From the NCBI RefSeq assembly GCF_009765995.1, contig NZ_LMUI01000046.1, positions 153,209 to 186,839 on the forward strand: a DNA stretch of 33,631 bases, written 5' to 3'. This DNA is from Methylocapsa sp. S129. GTDB taxonomy: Bacteria; Pseudomonadota; Alphaproteobacteria; Rhizobiales; Beijerinckiaceae. This document shows, in pieces, positions 15,527 through 27,500 of this stretch (within the stretch, counting starts at the first letter, position 1; each line of letters starts with the position of its first letter). Made by a program: the position numbers and the translations under genes. The notes below the pieces were generated by a model. The model was not told the DNA's origin. It saw nothing but the letters and a program-made list of their open reading frames with translations, and did no database searches.

Positions 15527-18500
15527 ATGCTCGCCCGATTGAAGCGACACGCCGCATTGAGCATACGCAAGCGCGCCTTGCTCGGAAGTTCAGCGCTCTT
15601 CCCGCTCGCCTTCGGCCTGTTCGGCGCGCCATCGGCGCACGCCCAGGCCGTCAATTTGGGCCAGTCGCCCGGCAACCTGATCCTGGCCACCGGCCGTACG
15701 GCGACGACGATCGGCGTTGCAGGCCGCACGACGACGATCAGCACGACGACGATGAGCGGGGGCAACGCCTATAATTCGTTCTCCCAGTTCCGCGAAGGCC
15801 GGGGCAACACCGTCAATCTGATCGTCCCCGGTTCGGCGAAGAACCTCGTCAATGTGGTGACGAGCGGTCCGGTCGACATTCAGGGTGCGCTCAATTCCTA
15901 TAAGAACGGGGTGATTGGCGGCAATGTGATCTTCGCCGATTCCTACGGCTTCATTGTGGGCGCGTCGGGGGTGGTCAATGTCGGCTCGTTGTCGGTGGTG
16001 ACGCCGACGCAGAAGACGATCGATCAACTGATCAGCCCTGACGGGGTGGTCAACAATGCGCTGGCGAGCCAGTTGATCCACGGCAATGTGCCGATTTCGT
16101 CGGATGGTTCGGTCCTCATCAGCGGGGAGGTGATCGCGCAGCATGGGGTGCGGATCAATGCGCATGACGTGTTGGTTGCGGGCTCGCTGGGGGAGGCGGA
16201 GCGGGTTGCGCGGCAGCGGGCGCAGTTTGAATCGACGGTGAATGCGACGGGGATGACGGAAGGCGGCGCGATTGTCGTGCGCAACGGGGCGATCAGCATA
16301 GTCGCGACGAACAATGCGGGGATCGACGGGCGTTTGAGCGCGGGGGGCTCGACGCGCCATGGCGGCTCGGTGTCGATTGCGGCGGCCAATAATGTGACGG
16401 TGGGCGCGGGGGCCAAGATCAGCGCGCGGGCGGCCAAGGCGGGCGCGGCGAGCGCGGCGGCGTCCACAGCCGCGCAGATCACGGTCGCGGCGGGCAATGA
16501 TGCGACGATCGCGGGCTCCCTGGCGGCGACTTCGGCGGCGAGCGGCGCGCCGGCGCAGATCGAGGTGACGGGCGAGGACATCAGCGTTGCGGCGACGGCC
16601 AAGCTGGCGGCGGTCGGCGCCGGCGCGGTTGACGGCGGCCATATTTCGCTCAAATCGACCGATACGACGACGGTTGCGGCTGGGGCTTCGTTTGCGGCCA
16701 ATGCTTTGGGAACGGGCAATGGCGGCCTGATCGAGATCAGCGGCCAGACCGACGAGGTCGCCGCCGGCATCCTGATCGATCTTGGCGCGGCCAATGGCCA
16801 CGCCGGAACGCTGCTGTTCGATCCCAACAATCTCATTATCGGCGGGACGACCGAGACCAGCCTCGGCGACAACGCCGACGTCAGCACGGCGGGCAGCCTT
16901 TATACCGACGGCGCCAATGTCGAACTCGACGCCAATGATTCGATCACCATCGATGGCGTCATCGACACGCGCGCCTATTCCGGCGCTCACGTAACCGGCC
17001 TGTTGAGCGCTGCGAGTGTCCTTTCGACCGGCGATTCCGGCTCGATTACTCTCTCGGCTCCGACGATCACGATTGCGAGCGGCGCGGCGCTTTACGCCGA
17101 TGCCGACAATTCGAAGAACGCCGGCGCGGTGACGCTGACGGCGACCGCGTCCGACAGCGAGTCGCTTCTTTCCTCATCCGCCACCACCAATATCGATATC
17201 GCCGGGACCATCACCGGCGGAGCGATTTCGGCGACTTCGACCGCGACGGCAAGCACGGTCTACAACGCGCTCTCGGGAGCGTTGCTGAGCGCTTCGATCG
17301 GCAGCTTGCTGGGCGTCAGCGGCGGCTATCTTCATTCCACCGCCAATGCCAACGTCACCGTCGAGGGAACCGCCAACATCCATAGCAGCGGCGCGGTCGC
17401 TTTGTCTTCGGCGGGATCGGAGACGGCGTCCGATCCCACCATCGACGAACTCCTGGATTCGAGCAGCGGGTCATTGACCGCCGCCGCCATCGTCGGCCAG
17501 GTGAACGGGACGATCAATACTGAGATCAAGAGCGGCGCGACGATCTACGCCGGCGGCGCCTTGAGCGCGACGTCGTCCAATTCGGCAGCCTTCTCCATCA
17601 ATGCAAAAACCTATTCCCTGACCGGCACGACCGTCGCGGTGACGGTCGCCTATTCGACCGGCGATGTCACGACGACCTCGGGGATCGACACCGGCGCCAA
17701 GATCAACAACGCCGCCAGCGTTCTGGTGGCGGCGCAGAACACCAACAGCTTTTCCACCGAATCCACCGCTTACGCCGGGGGCGCCGCCGAGGCGGGAATA
17801 GCGGTGGCGGTCAGCGATCCCACAACGACAGCCACCGCGGAGATGGGCGCCGCGATCGCGTCGGGCGCCGTCTCGGGCGGCCTGACGGTCTATTCGGGCT
17901 CCGATACGACGTCCAATGTCGTCAAGGCTTCGACGACGGTCGGCAATAGTGCGCTCGTCGCCAGCGCCGCCGGTTCGGCGCAGAGCGCCGTTGGCAGCGT
18001 CGTGACGAATTTGAACACATTATTTGGCTCCGGGGGCGCGGCGGGCCAGGCAAGTCTGGGCTCGACGCCGTTTGGACAGTCCGTCGGCGCGGCGACCTCG
18101 TCCGATGCGATCCCCAAAGGCGGAATCGTCCTCGCGTTGAACATGGCTTCGCAAAATTCCACCGCTTCGATCGCGCAGACCAGTGGAACCACGGCGCCCG
18201 CCATCACCGTCGCGGGCGACGTGGCGGTGGTCAGCCTGCTGACCGACGCCGATCTGCGGTCCGATGCGAGCTCGACAATCAATGGCGGCACGGATGGATC
18301 CCAGGCCAATCCGCAGACCTCGTCGGCGGTGTCGATGGCCGCCAATGTCGACCTTCTGACCCATACGTCGAACGCCTTCATCGGTTCCGGCGTCGATCTG
18401 ACCGCCAACCATATCGGCGTCGACGCCCAGACATTGGTGCCGATCACCAACACCTGGACCGATTTCGACACCTTCTCCGACGTGACCAGCCATCTCAACG

Positions 18501-21500
18501 GCAATCTTGGCATCGTCAGCGATATCCTGACCAGCTACGCCAATGCGACGGCGCAATCGTCGACCGTCGGAATCAGCGGCTCGATCGATTATTTCCAGGT
18601 GACGAACGACACGACCGCGTGGGTCGGCAGCGGCGCCAGCCTCACCCAGAACAAGGGGGGAACGGCTGCGGCCCCCGCGAGTTGGACATCGTCGATCATT
18701 CCGCCCGGTTCGACAACCGCTCAGCTGATCGACTGGTCGGCAGGCGTTGTCGTCGAGGCGTCGACAATCACGCAGAGCATCGACGTCGGCGGCAATTTCT
18801 CGTGGCTGACGGTTTTTGGTACCGAGAACACGTCGAGCGAAGGCACGGCGGTCGGCGGTTCGGCGAATGTCGACATTTTTTCGTCGAATACGATCGCCGG
18901 CATCGGCGCAGGCGCGGTCGTCAATGCGCATGGCGGCCTCGATGTGGCGGCCAACACGCAAGACCTCGTCTATGGGGTCGCGCCGACTTCCGGCTCGGGA
19001 TCGGGCCTCGGCTTGAACGGCATCGTTTCGATCGTGAACTTCGACAATACGACGTCGGCGTCGATCAGCAATCTGGCCGAGATCACCGCGCCGAGCGTCG
19101 CAGTCAACGCCGAACAGGATGTTTCGTCCTTCTCCATCGCAGGCGCGGTTGGCTCAGAGCAGGGCGGCGGCGTCGGCATCGCCGCCGCGATCGCGGACGT
19201 CTCGATGAACACTTTGGCGTTCATCGGCGACAATTCGCAAAGTCTGTCCGCCAGCGGCGCCTCCGCCGACGATGCGGGCGAGCGCGCGAGCGCGAGCGCG
19301 GGATATATCGACAGCAATGCGCTCGCCGTCTCGGCCTTGAGCGTCGGGCGACTGACGACGATTTCCGTCGCCGCCGTGTACAACAACAATGCGCCGAATC
19401 CGGCCGATCCGCCCCCGGTCCAGGTCACCGAACCTTCCGACGCCAGCTTCCTGTCGAAAGTGTTCTATTACCTGCCCGCGCAAAAGCTTACCAGCCTTCA
19501 GCAAAAGCTCGACACATTTTACCAGAATCTGACGAGTTCGAACCAGAACCTCGTGAACGGCACTTCGAGCGTTGCGGGGGCCGGCAGCACATCGGTCGAT
19601 CTGACGAATGTCGAGACTTCGGCCTCGATCGCGGGCGCCGTCATCGCTCCGGCCGCGACAAACGGAACGGGGAACAGCGTTTCCGTTCAGGCCTTGAACA
19701 ATTCGATCACCGATACGGCGAGCGGCGCCGCGGCGATCGCCAAGGCTGCCCCGGGATCGAGCTATGCGGTCGGCATCGCCGGCGCGGTCGCCGTCGGCAT
19801 CAGTCAGAATGTGACGAGCGCCTCGATCGGCGAGTTGAACGGCGTCAGTTCGACCGTCACCGCCGACGCGGTCACGGTACAGGCGCTTGCCGGCGGCGAA
19901 ACCACGGCGATCGGTCTCGGCATCAGCGTCACCTCGGGATCGGCCAATGATTCCACCAATATTTCCGCATCGGTTTCCTATGAATCGCTCAATGACGGCG
20001 TCAATGCTTCGATCGACGGTTCGGCGATTCAAGGCACAACTTCAGCCTCGACCGGATCAGTGCAAATCAACGCCGACCAGGAGACCAATGTCGGCATCGG
20101 CGGCGGTTCTCTTTATGTGAGCACGGGAAGCGGAAATGGCAACGCGCTCGGCGTCGCTTTGACCTATGCCGAGATCGGCGATCCCTCTGGCGCCCTCGCG
20201 GTATCGGCGAGCCTTTCCAATTCCTCGGTCACCGATGACGGGTCGATATCGGTCCTTGCCCTCGATCAAAGCCGCATCCTTTCCGGCGCGGCGACGGCGG
20301 GGCTTGGCAACAATACGACGACGGGCGTCGCCGCATCGGTCGTCGTCAACAGCATCAACCCCACTACCTTCGCCGACATCACCGGCGTTCCGGCAGTCAG
20401 CGGCGACGCCGCGGTGACGGGCGGAATTACCGTGTCCGGCGACGTGACGGTCGAAGCGTCGGGGGGATCCAGCGCCAGCCTCGACAGCCTCATTTCCGCG
20501 GCGGCGCTTACGGCTAACGGCGGCCTGGCGGGCGGCGGCGTTCCCGTCGATGATTCCGGGCTCGACTTTACCGGCGCCGCGCTTGACCCGAGCAGTTCGA
20601 CCGGCGCGTCGATCCTCGCCGTGGCTGGTTTCGTCCAGACCGGCAAGAGCAATGTCGGCGCCTCCCTTGTGGTCAACAATATCGACGCCAGCCATGACGC
20701 CGTCATCGACGACGTGACGCTCACTTCGACAGGCGGTGTGGTTGCGGTCTCGGCCAGCGACGACACCGAAATTCTCGGCATTGCGGTCGGCGCGGGCGTG
20801 GCGAGCGGCTCGGCCGCCGGCGTCGGATCGGTGGCCTATAATTCGATCGACAATGGCGTGGTCGCGCAGATCGGCCATGGCATCACCACGACGGATGCAT
20901 CCGGCGCCTATGCCGCGACCGTGCGGGCCGCCGCGGTTGCCGTCACCGCGACGGACGGCTCGACCATCCGCGGCGCGGCCGGCGCTATCGCGCTCAACAC
21001 CTCAGGCGGTTCGGCCGTCGGCATTTCGGCGGCTGTCGATCAGATTTCGAACTACGTTTCCGCCAATATCGCCGGCGCCAAGGTGACCGCGGACGAATCC
21101 TGGGCCGACGACAGTCCGCTGATCGTCCTCCAAAGCCCGACGCAAACGGCGAGCCTGCTGCAAGCCGGCTCGGTACTCGTTTCCGGCGCGTCGAGCGCCG
21201 ACATCGAAACGATCGCGATCGGCGCCGCCGTTTCGCTGGGAACCGCCAGCGTCAACACGCCGGAGGCCAATCTGGCCTCGCTCGTCAGCGGCCTGAAGCC
21301 GTCGAGCCCGTCGTCCTTCGCAGGTCAAGGGGGGCTCGCGGCAGGGGAGTTGGGCCCGATAGTGGCGTTGGGGACGTCGGCGCCCAAGGCGCCGAGCGCG
21401 CCATCGGCGCCGACGGATGGCGTCTCCGGCTCGGGCTCCTTCGCCATCAGCACGGAAGCGACCGACGTCACGTCGGCGATCACGGACGGGGCTCTGACGC

Positions 21501-24500
21501 AGAGCTCGACCGTTGGCGCGAACAATAGCGCGCTTGTGCTGGCGGGCAATTCCGATGCGATCGCCGCCTATTCCGGCGCTCTCAGCGTCACCAAGGGGGA
21601 TGGCGCAGGCATCGGCGCTTCGATCGTCGTCAATACAATCACCGACGCGACAAGCGCCTATATCCAGAGCAGCACGGTCGACGCGCAGGCGCAGACATCC
21701 GGGAAACCCGTCCTCATCGATAATGGCGTCCTGAGCAACGCGCCGGATCCATCCTCGGTCGTCACGCCTGCCAGCAATCCAACCCTTGCCGACGGGAGCG
21801 TCAGCTTCAAGGGCCTGGCGGTCGTCGCGACAGCCGACCAGACGGCCGATACGGTCGCCATCGTCGCCAGCGCGAGCACGGGCGGCGCCGCCGTTTCGGC
21901 CAATTCCGTCACCAATACGATGGATGGCTCGACGAGGGCTTACGCCGACAGCGCGTTCCTCGACACCCATCTGGCCACCAGCGCCGTCTCGCCCGTCGAT
22001 ATCACAGCGTCCAGCGCGTCCTTCGCCAATCTGCTCGATCTCGGCATCGCCTATGGCGATTCGGGCGGCGCCGGCACGATCGCGCTGGCGATCAATCTGA
22101 TGAGCGGGTCGACGACAGCTTCGATGACAAGCACATCGCTGGGTTCATCGACGACCGCGGCCGGCGCGCTCACTGTCGCCGCCAATTCCTGGGAAGGCGC
22201 GTCGGGCGAAGCGGTCGGCGCCGCTGGCTCGGGCGGGGTCGGAATTGCGGGCTCGGCGCTCGTCAACACTTTCAGCGCCGACACCGAAGCGACGCTCGAT
22301 CACGGCATCGATTACGCCAATTCGGCCTCGATCGCCGCCGCCGGCGTGGATGGTTATTTTGGCGCGGTCGGCACGGGAGCGGCGGGAGGCGACGCGGGCG
22401 TCGGCGCAACCGTGCTGGTCGGAATCGCCGACATGACGACCAAAGCGACGCTCGGCGATTCCAGCGTATCGACTGGCGCGACGACGCTCAATTTGACCGG
22501 ACAGGCGCTCGTCAGCGCGACAACCCAGACCGATGCGACGAGCTATGTCGTCGGCGTTTCGATCGGCGGGGGCGCGGGCGCGGCGCAGGTTTCCGCCTTG
22601 ATCGCGACCAATACGACCAAAGCGACCATACAGAACAGCGACGTGACGGTGACTGGTTCGGGCGATGTCGACGTGAAGTCGCAGGAGACGGTCGCCATCG
22701 ATCCGACCGCGGGCGGCCTGGCGATCGGCGGCACGGCCGGGCTCGGCGCCAGCGTCAATCTTGTCATATTCATGAGCGACGACGCCGCGCTGATCGCGGG
22801 CAGCACGATATCCACGCCAGGCGCCGTCAATGTGACCGCGCTCAGCACGCGCGACATCGACCCGATCACCGCCACCGCGGCGATCAGCGCTGATTTTTCG
22901 CTCGCAGCGACCGTCGGCGTCGTTGAAGTTGGTTCGGGCGCGTCGAGCGATGCGCTGAGCGTCCTCAATCAGGGCGGCACGCTGGGCAGTTCGGATCAGG
23001 CGACCGGCGCTAATCTGACCACTGAAGTCGGCGGCGGCGTCGACGGGATTTCGGCTGAGATCCTCGACGGCAGCGTGACCGCGGCTTCGGTCACGATCAA
23101 GGCGACGGGCGAAATGGCCGTCGAGAACATCGTCGGCGCGCTGTCGATTGGCTTTGACGGCGGCGGCGTCGGCGCGGCCGTCGGCTTCACCCAGGTCGAT
23201 CAACAGGTCACTGCGGAGGCCGACGGCGGCGTCATCTATACGCCGACGCTGACGATCGAGGCGCAAGCGGAAGACGACGGCAGCGGCCATGCCGCGCGCA
23301 CGATCGCCGCCGCCGGCGCCGGCGGCCTCTATGTCGGCCTCGGCGCGGCTGTGGCCGAATCCGACGTCGACAACGCGGTCAAAGCGGAACTCGGCTCGAC
23401 CGTGAACGACAATTCCACATCGGCCGCGGCGGCCTCGACGCTGATCTCGATCGCCGCCGGGGATAGTTCGACTGTTCGCGCCGACGCCTATGGTTTTGCC
23501 GGCGGCGCGGCGGCGGTCGGCGGCTCGGTCGCGCTCGCCAGCCGCGACAGCGCCGTCACCGCCGACGTGCTTGGCGACGCCCAGCTCACCGCGATGACCA
23601 TCCAGGACCAGGCGAGCGACGGCGGCGAGACCTGGGCTTACGCGCTCGCCGGCGCCGGCGGCATCGGGGCGGGCGCGGCGGCGGTCGCCACGGCGACGGA
23701 CGACGCCACGGTCACGGCGGAGCTGGTGACAGGCGCCACAGTGCTCGCCGCCGATACACAAGTGTTGGCGACGGACACGCCGGACGCCAAGGGCATGGGA
23801 TTTGGCGTTGCGGTCGGCGGAGCTGCGGCCGGCGCCTCCGTCGCCCTGGTCACCGCCGATCCGACCGTGACGGCGGCGGTCGACGACGGCGTGGTCTTCC
23901 AGGTAACGACCGTCGGCGCGACGACGGCGGTCTATTCCGGCCTCGCCTATCAGGTGAGGCCGGCCGGCGTGACGACCTATAGCGGTACGCTGGAAGTCAC
24001 CGCGCAAGCGCTTGTCAGCGGCGCGCCCGCGACTTCGTTCCCGGGGAGCGCCTTGCCCGCTTCGACGGATGGGTTCGGCGACGGCGGCACGACGGCGGCC
24101 GGCTGGGCGATCGCCGGCGCCGGCGGCTCGTTCATCGGCGTGCAGGCGACCTATGTCAAAGCGGAAGACGATGCGAGCGTAGTCGCGCGCGTCGGCTCGA
24201 TCCCGGCCGACGGCTCCGTCCCAACTGGGCTTGTGCTGCCGATGGGCGACGTCAGCATCACAGCGACCAACTATTCCGATCAATATTCGCAATCGACCGG
24301 CGTCTCCGTCGGCTATATCGCGGTAGGCGTGGTGCTGGCCTATGCCAACGCCGACACCAATACTCAGGCGCTGCTCGGCGAAAACGTCGAGACGCCCTTT
24401 GACGTGGCGACCGTGAACGGCGTGCTGGGCGCCGCTTTTCTCGCCCGCGGCGGCGCATTGACCCTCAACGCGACGGGCACGGACACCGATGTCGCCAATT

Positions 24501-27500
24501 CGCAATCGGGCGCCGGCGGGGTGTTCGCGGGCTCGGGCGGCGAAGCGCATACATCCGACACGTCCGACGTTTCGGCGCTGATCGGCGCCAACGCCGTCAT
24601 CGATGCGGGCGCCGTCACGATCAGCGCGACCCATACCGACGATTACGCGGCTGAACTCGACGCGTTGAACGCATCGGCGGTCGGCGCCAGCGGTTCGGTC
24701 ATGGACAACGAGGCCAATTCTACGGTCGCGATCACGCTCGGCTCTGGCGTGACGATCATGAGCAGCGACACGTTCGATCCCACCAGCAACAGCATCGCCG
24801 CCAATGCGGTGGCGATGACCGCTTCGAACAATTTCTCCGACGACTTCGCCGGCAGCCCGCACAATACCCTGCAGGCGGCGGGCGGCGGCGCGGTCAACGG
24901 CTTTGGCGCCGACAGCACGACCAACCTCACCGGCTCCTCCACCGTGACGTTCACCGGCGAGGACAATGTTTCGGCCGGCAGCGGCGGCGTCGTCATTCTG
25001 GCGCTGAGCAACGTCTCCAACAACAACGACACCGTCACCCTCAACACCGGCGGCGCGCTTGAGGGCTCCGGCGTCAGCGACAGCGTCAGCGCCAACCTCA
25101 CCAATAGCGTGGCGATAGGCGACGCCAGCGACGCCGCGGCGGCCTCGCAGATCGACAGCCAGGGCGGCGTGATCCTGGCGACCTACGCCAATGGCTCGGT
25201 GACGACTTCCAGCGCAGCCTCCACATACGGCCTGGCGGGCGTCGCCGACGCCAATTCCTCAGCGTCGATCACCGCCAATCAGGCGGTGAACGTCTACGAC
25301 ACGACGATTTTCTCGGTCGGGGAAGTCGACATCACCGCCGGCCTCAATCCCGTGAGCACGAACTTTGGCCAGACCTCGCTGACGGTCAATTCCAACGCGG
25401 AAAGCTATGTTCGCGCGCTCATCGCTATTCCGGTCGCCAACGCCGACGCCAACATCGCCAGCAATGCGTCGGTGGGCATCGACAAGGATACGATCGTCAA
25501 CAGCGGCGCCAGCGTCGTGCTTGGCGCCTATCATGGCGCGCCGAACGTTTCGGCGAGCGGCACGGCGCATGGCTATGAGTTGGGCTTGATTCCTGTCACC
25601 TCCTATTCCGAAGATCCGACCAGTTCGACGAGCGGCGTGGTGACCCTCGATGGCGCGGTGACGGCGGGCTATTATCACGACCAGGTCATCACCATCGACT
25701 GCGCGGAAGGCTGTAACAGCGCGTTGGCGATCCCGACCGTCACCCTCGTCAGCGGCGCCCCTGTGACGATCTTCGACGATTCGTCTCCGCTCGGCAGCGG
25801 TAATTCCTATACGCTGAACATCGCCACCGGCCAGACCACCTACACCCCGACGTCCGACGAATTCAACGTCAATTACTTTGTCGGGCAAACCTTCGATCCC
25901 ACTGTAGGTGGAATCCTGCAGCAGGGCGTCAATACGGCGGGCACGACGCAGCAGGCGATCATCCTCGGCAATCTCTACGCGGCCGGCGGCGTCGTCCAGG
26001 TCAACGCCGATACGATCAAGGGCGCGGGTTCGGCGACGGCCTACGGCAATCCGACCATCACCGTCACCAACAACAGCGCCGCGGCGGTCATTCTTTACGG
26101 CAACGCCAACATCCCCGATACGCCGAGCGGCGAATTCATCTTCACCGGCGCCGCGGGCCAGTCGGCCGCGCAAGCGTCGGGCTGGGCGTTGAAACTGCCG
26201 TCGTCGACCGCCACGAGCGGCTTCAACCTCGCGATGAACTATAGCGGGACATCGGAGAACAGCGCCTTCGGTCCCGTCTTCATCAACTACGGATCGATCA
26301 CCACTCTCGGCGGCGCGGCCACCCTCTACAGCGCCAACGGATTTTTCGGGCAGCTCGGCGGCATCACCGCGGCCTCGGTCAGCGAGACGGCGACCAATGG
26401 CGGCCTCGTGGTCTCCTCCAACGAATTCAATCTCGGCAGCCCGATCGCGGAGTGGCAGAACTACGAGAACTATCCGGGCCTGGTCTTCGGGGGCGCCCCA
26501 GGCGGCGCCTATTCCGAAACGAATGGCGGCAGCTACGGGACTAACATCCTCCTCGAGGGGGCGGCCAGCACGTTCGTCGACTATATCGCGAACATGTTCA
26601 TCACCGCGAACAATCCTCAGCGTTTCGATCCCAATGGAAGCTGGGGCACGCTCGCGGCGATCTTGAATCAGCCCTCCGCCTTTCTACCAAGCGAAGGCCT
26701 CCTCAATATCCAAATATACGGCAGCGCATCCCGCGACACGGATGGCGAAACCTCGTTCGGCCTTTTCGGCGACAACGCCATCACCAACCTCAAGGTCGGC
26801 TCCGGCCGCGATGCGGTATCCACCGCCTACCTGTTCTTCAACAATTACAACGCGGCCAACGATCCCCCCTACGGCGACAGCAGCGGATACCAGTTCACGC
26901 CCTTCAGCAGCACCTATTACCCATACATACCCACCGAGGCGGTGCGGGCGGGCGATTCATCTGCAACATCGAACGCCGCCAACGGTTTCCTGCTGCAGTC
27001 GAACAGCTACGCCGACGCAACCCCTCCCGTCACCAGTGGGACCGGCACGTTCGGCGGCCCGATCGCGATCAAAGCCAACATCATCGACATCAACGCGCCG
27101 ATGACCTCCGGCAACACCAATACGTTGAGCCTCGACTACGGCTCCAGCCTCAATGCCGCGCTGGCGAACGACCAGACCAACTACGCCGCCAAAGGCGTGC
27201 AGTTCTACGCGCTGCCGACCCAGACGACCGACCACATCACCGCCACCTACGATGCCAAGAACAATGTCATTGATATCGGCGACATCACCGCCTCGACCGG
27301 CGGCGGCTACGTGCTCCTCGACGGCCAGATCATCAATACGACGCCGGTGCAGACCGGCGGCAATGCCGCGGCGATCAATGGATCGATCACCGTCAACGGC
27401 GGTCTCGGCCAGGTCACCATCAGCAACGAATCTTCGGCCGGGCTGCAGCTCGCCGATGTGCAGAACGGCGCGACGGTCGGCGGCCATCCGGTCCAAAGCA

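Noticed and set aside
18619-19950. A 443-codon plus-strand frame within the adhesin
   Set aside because: Its Arg-rich translation is a +1/-1 shadow of the repetitive adhesin frame and has no start signal or family features.
22145-24862. A 905-codon open frame on the minus strand inside the giant adhesin, and others such as 28268-30799 and 15590-16990
   Set aside because: They are rich in Arg, Gly, Asp and Ala with no domain pattern, and lie opposite a continuous coding frame with clear modules. High-GC codon bias produces such antisense frames.
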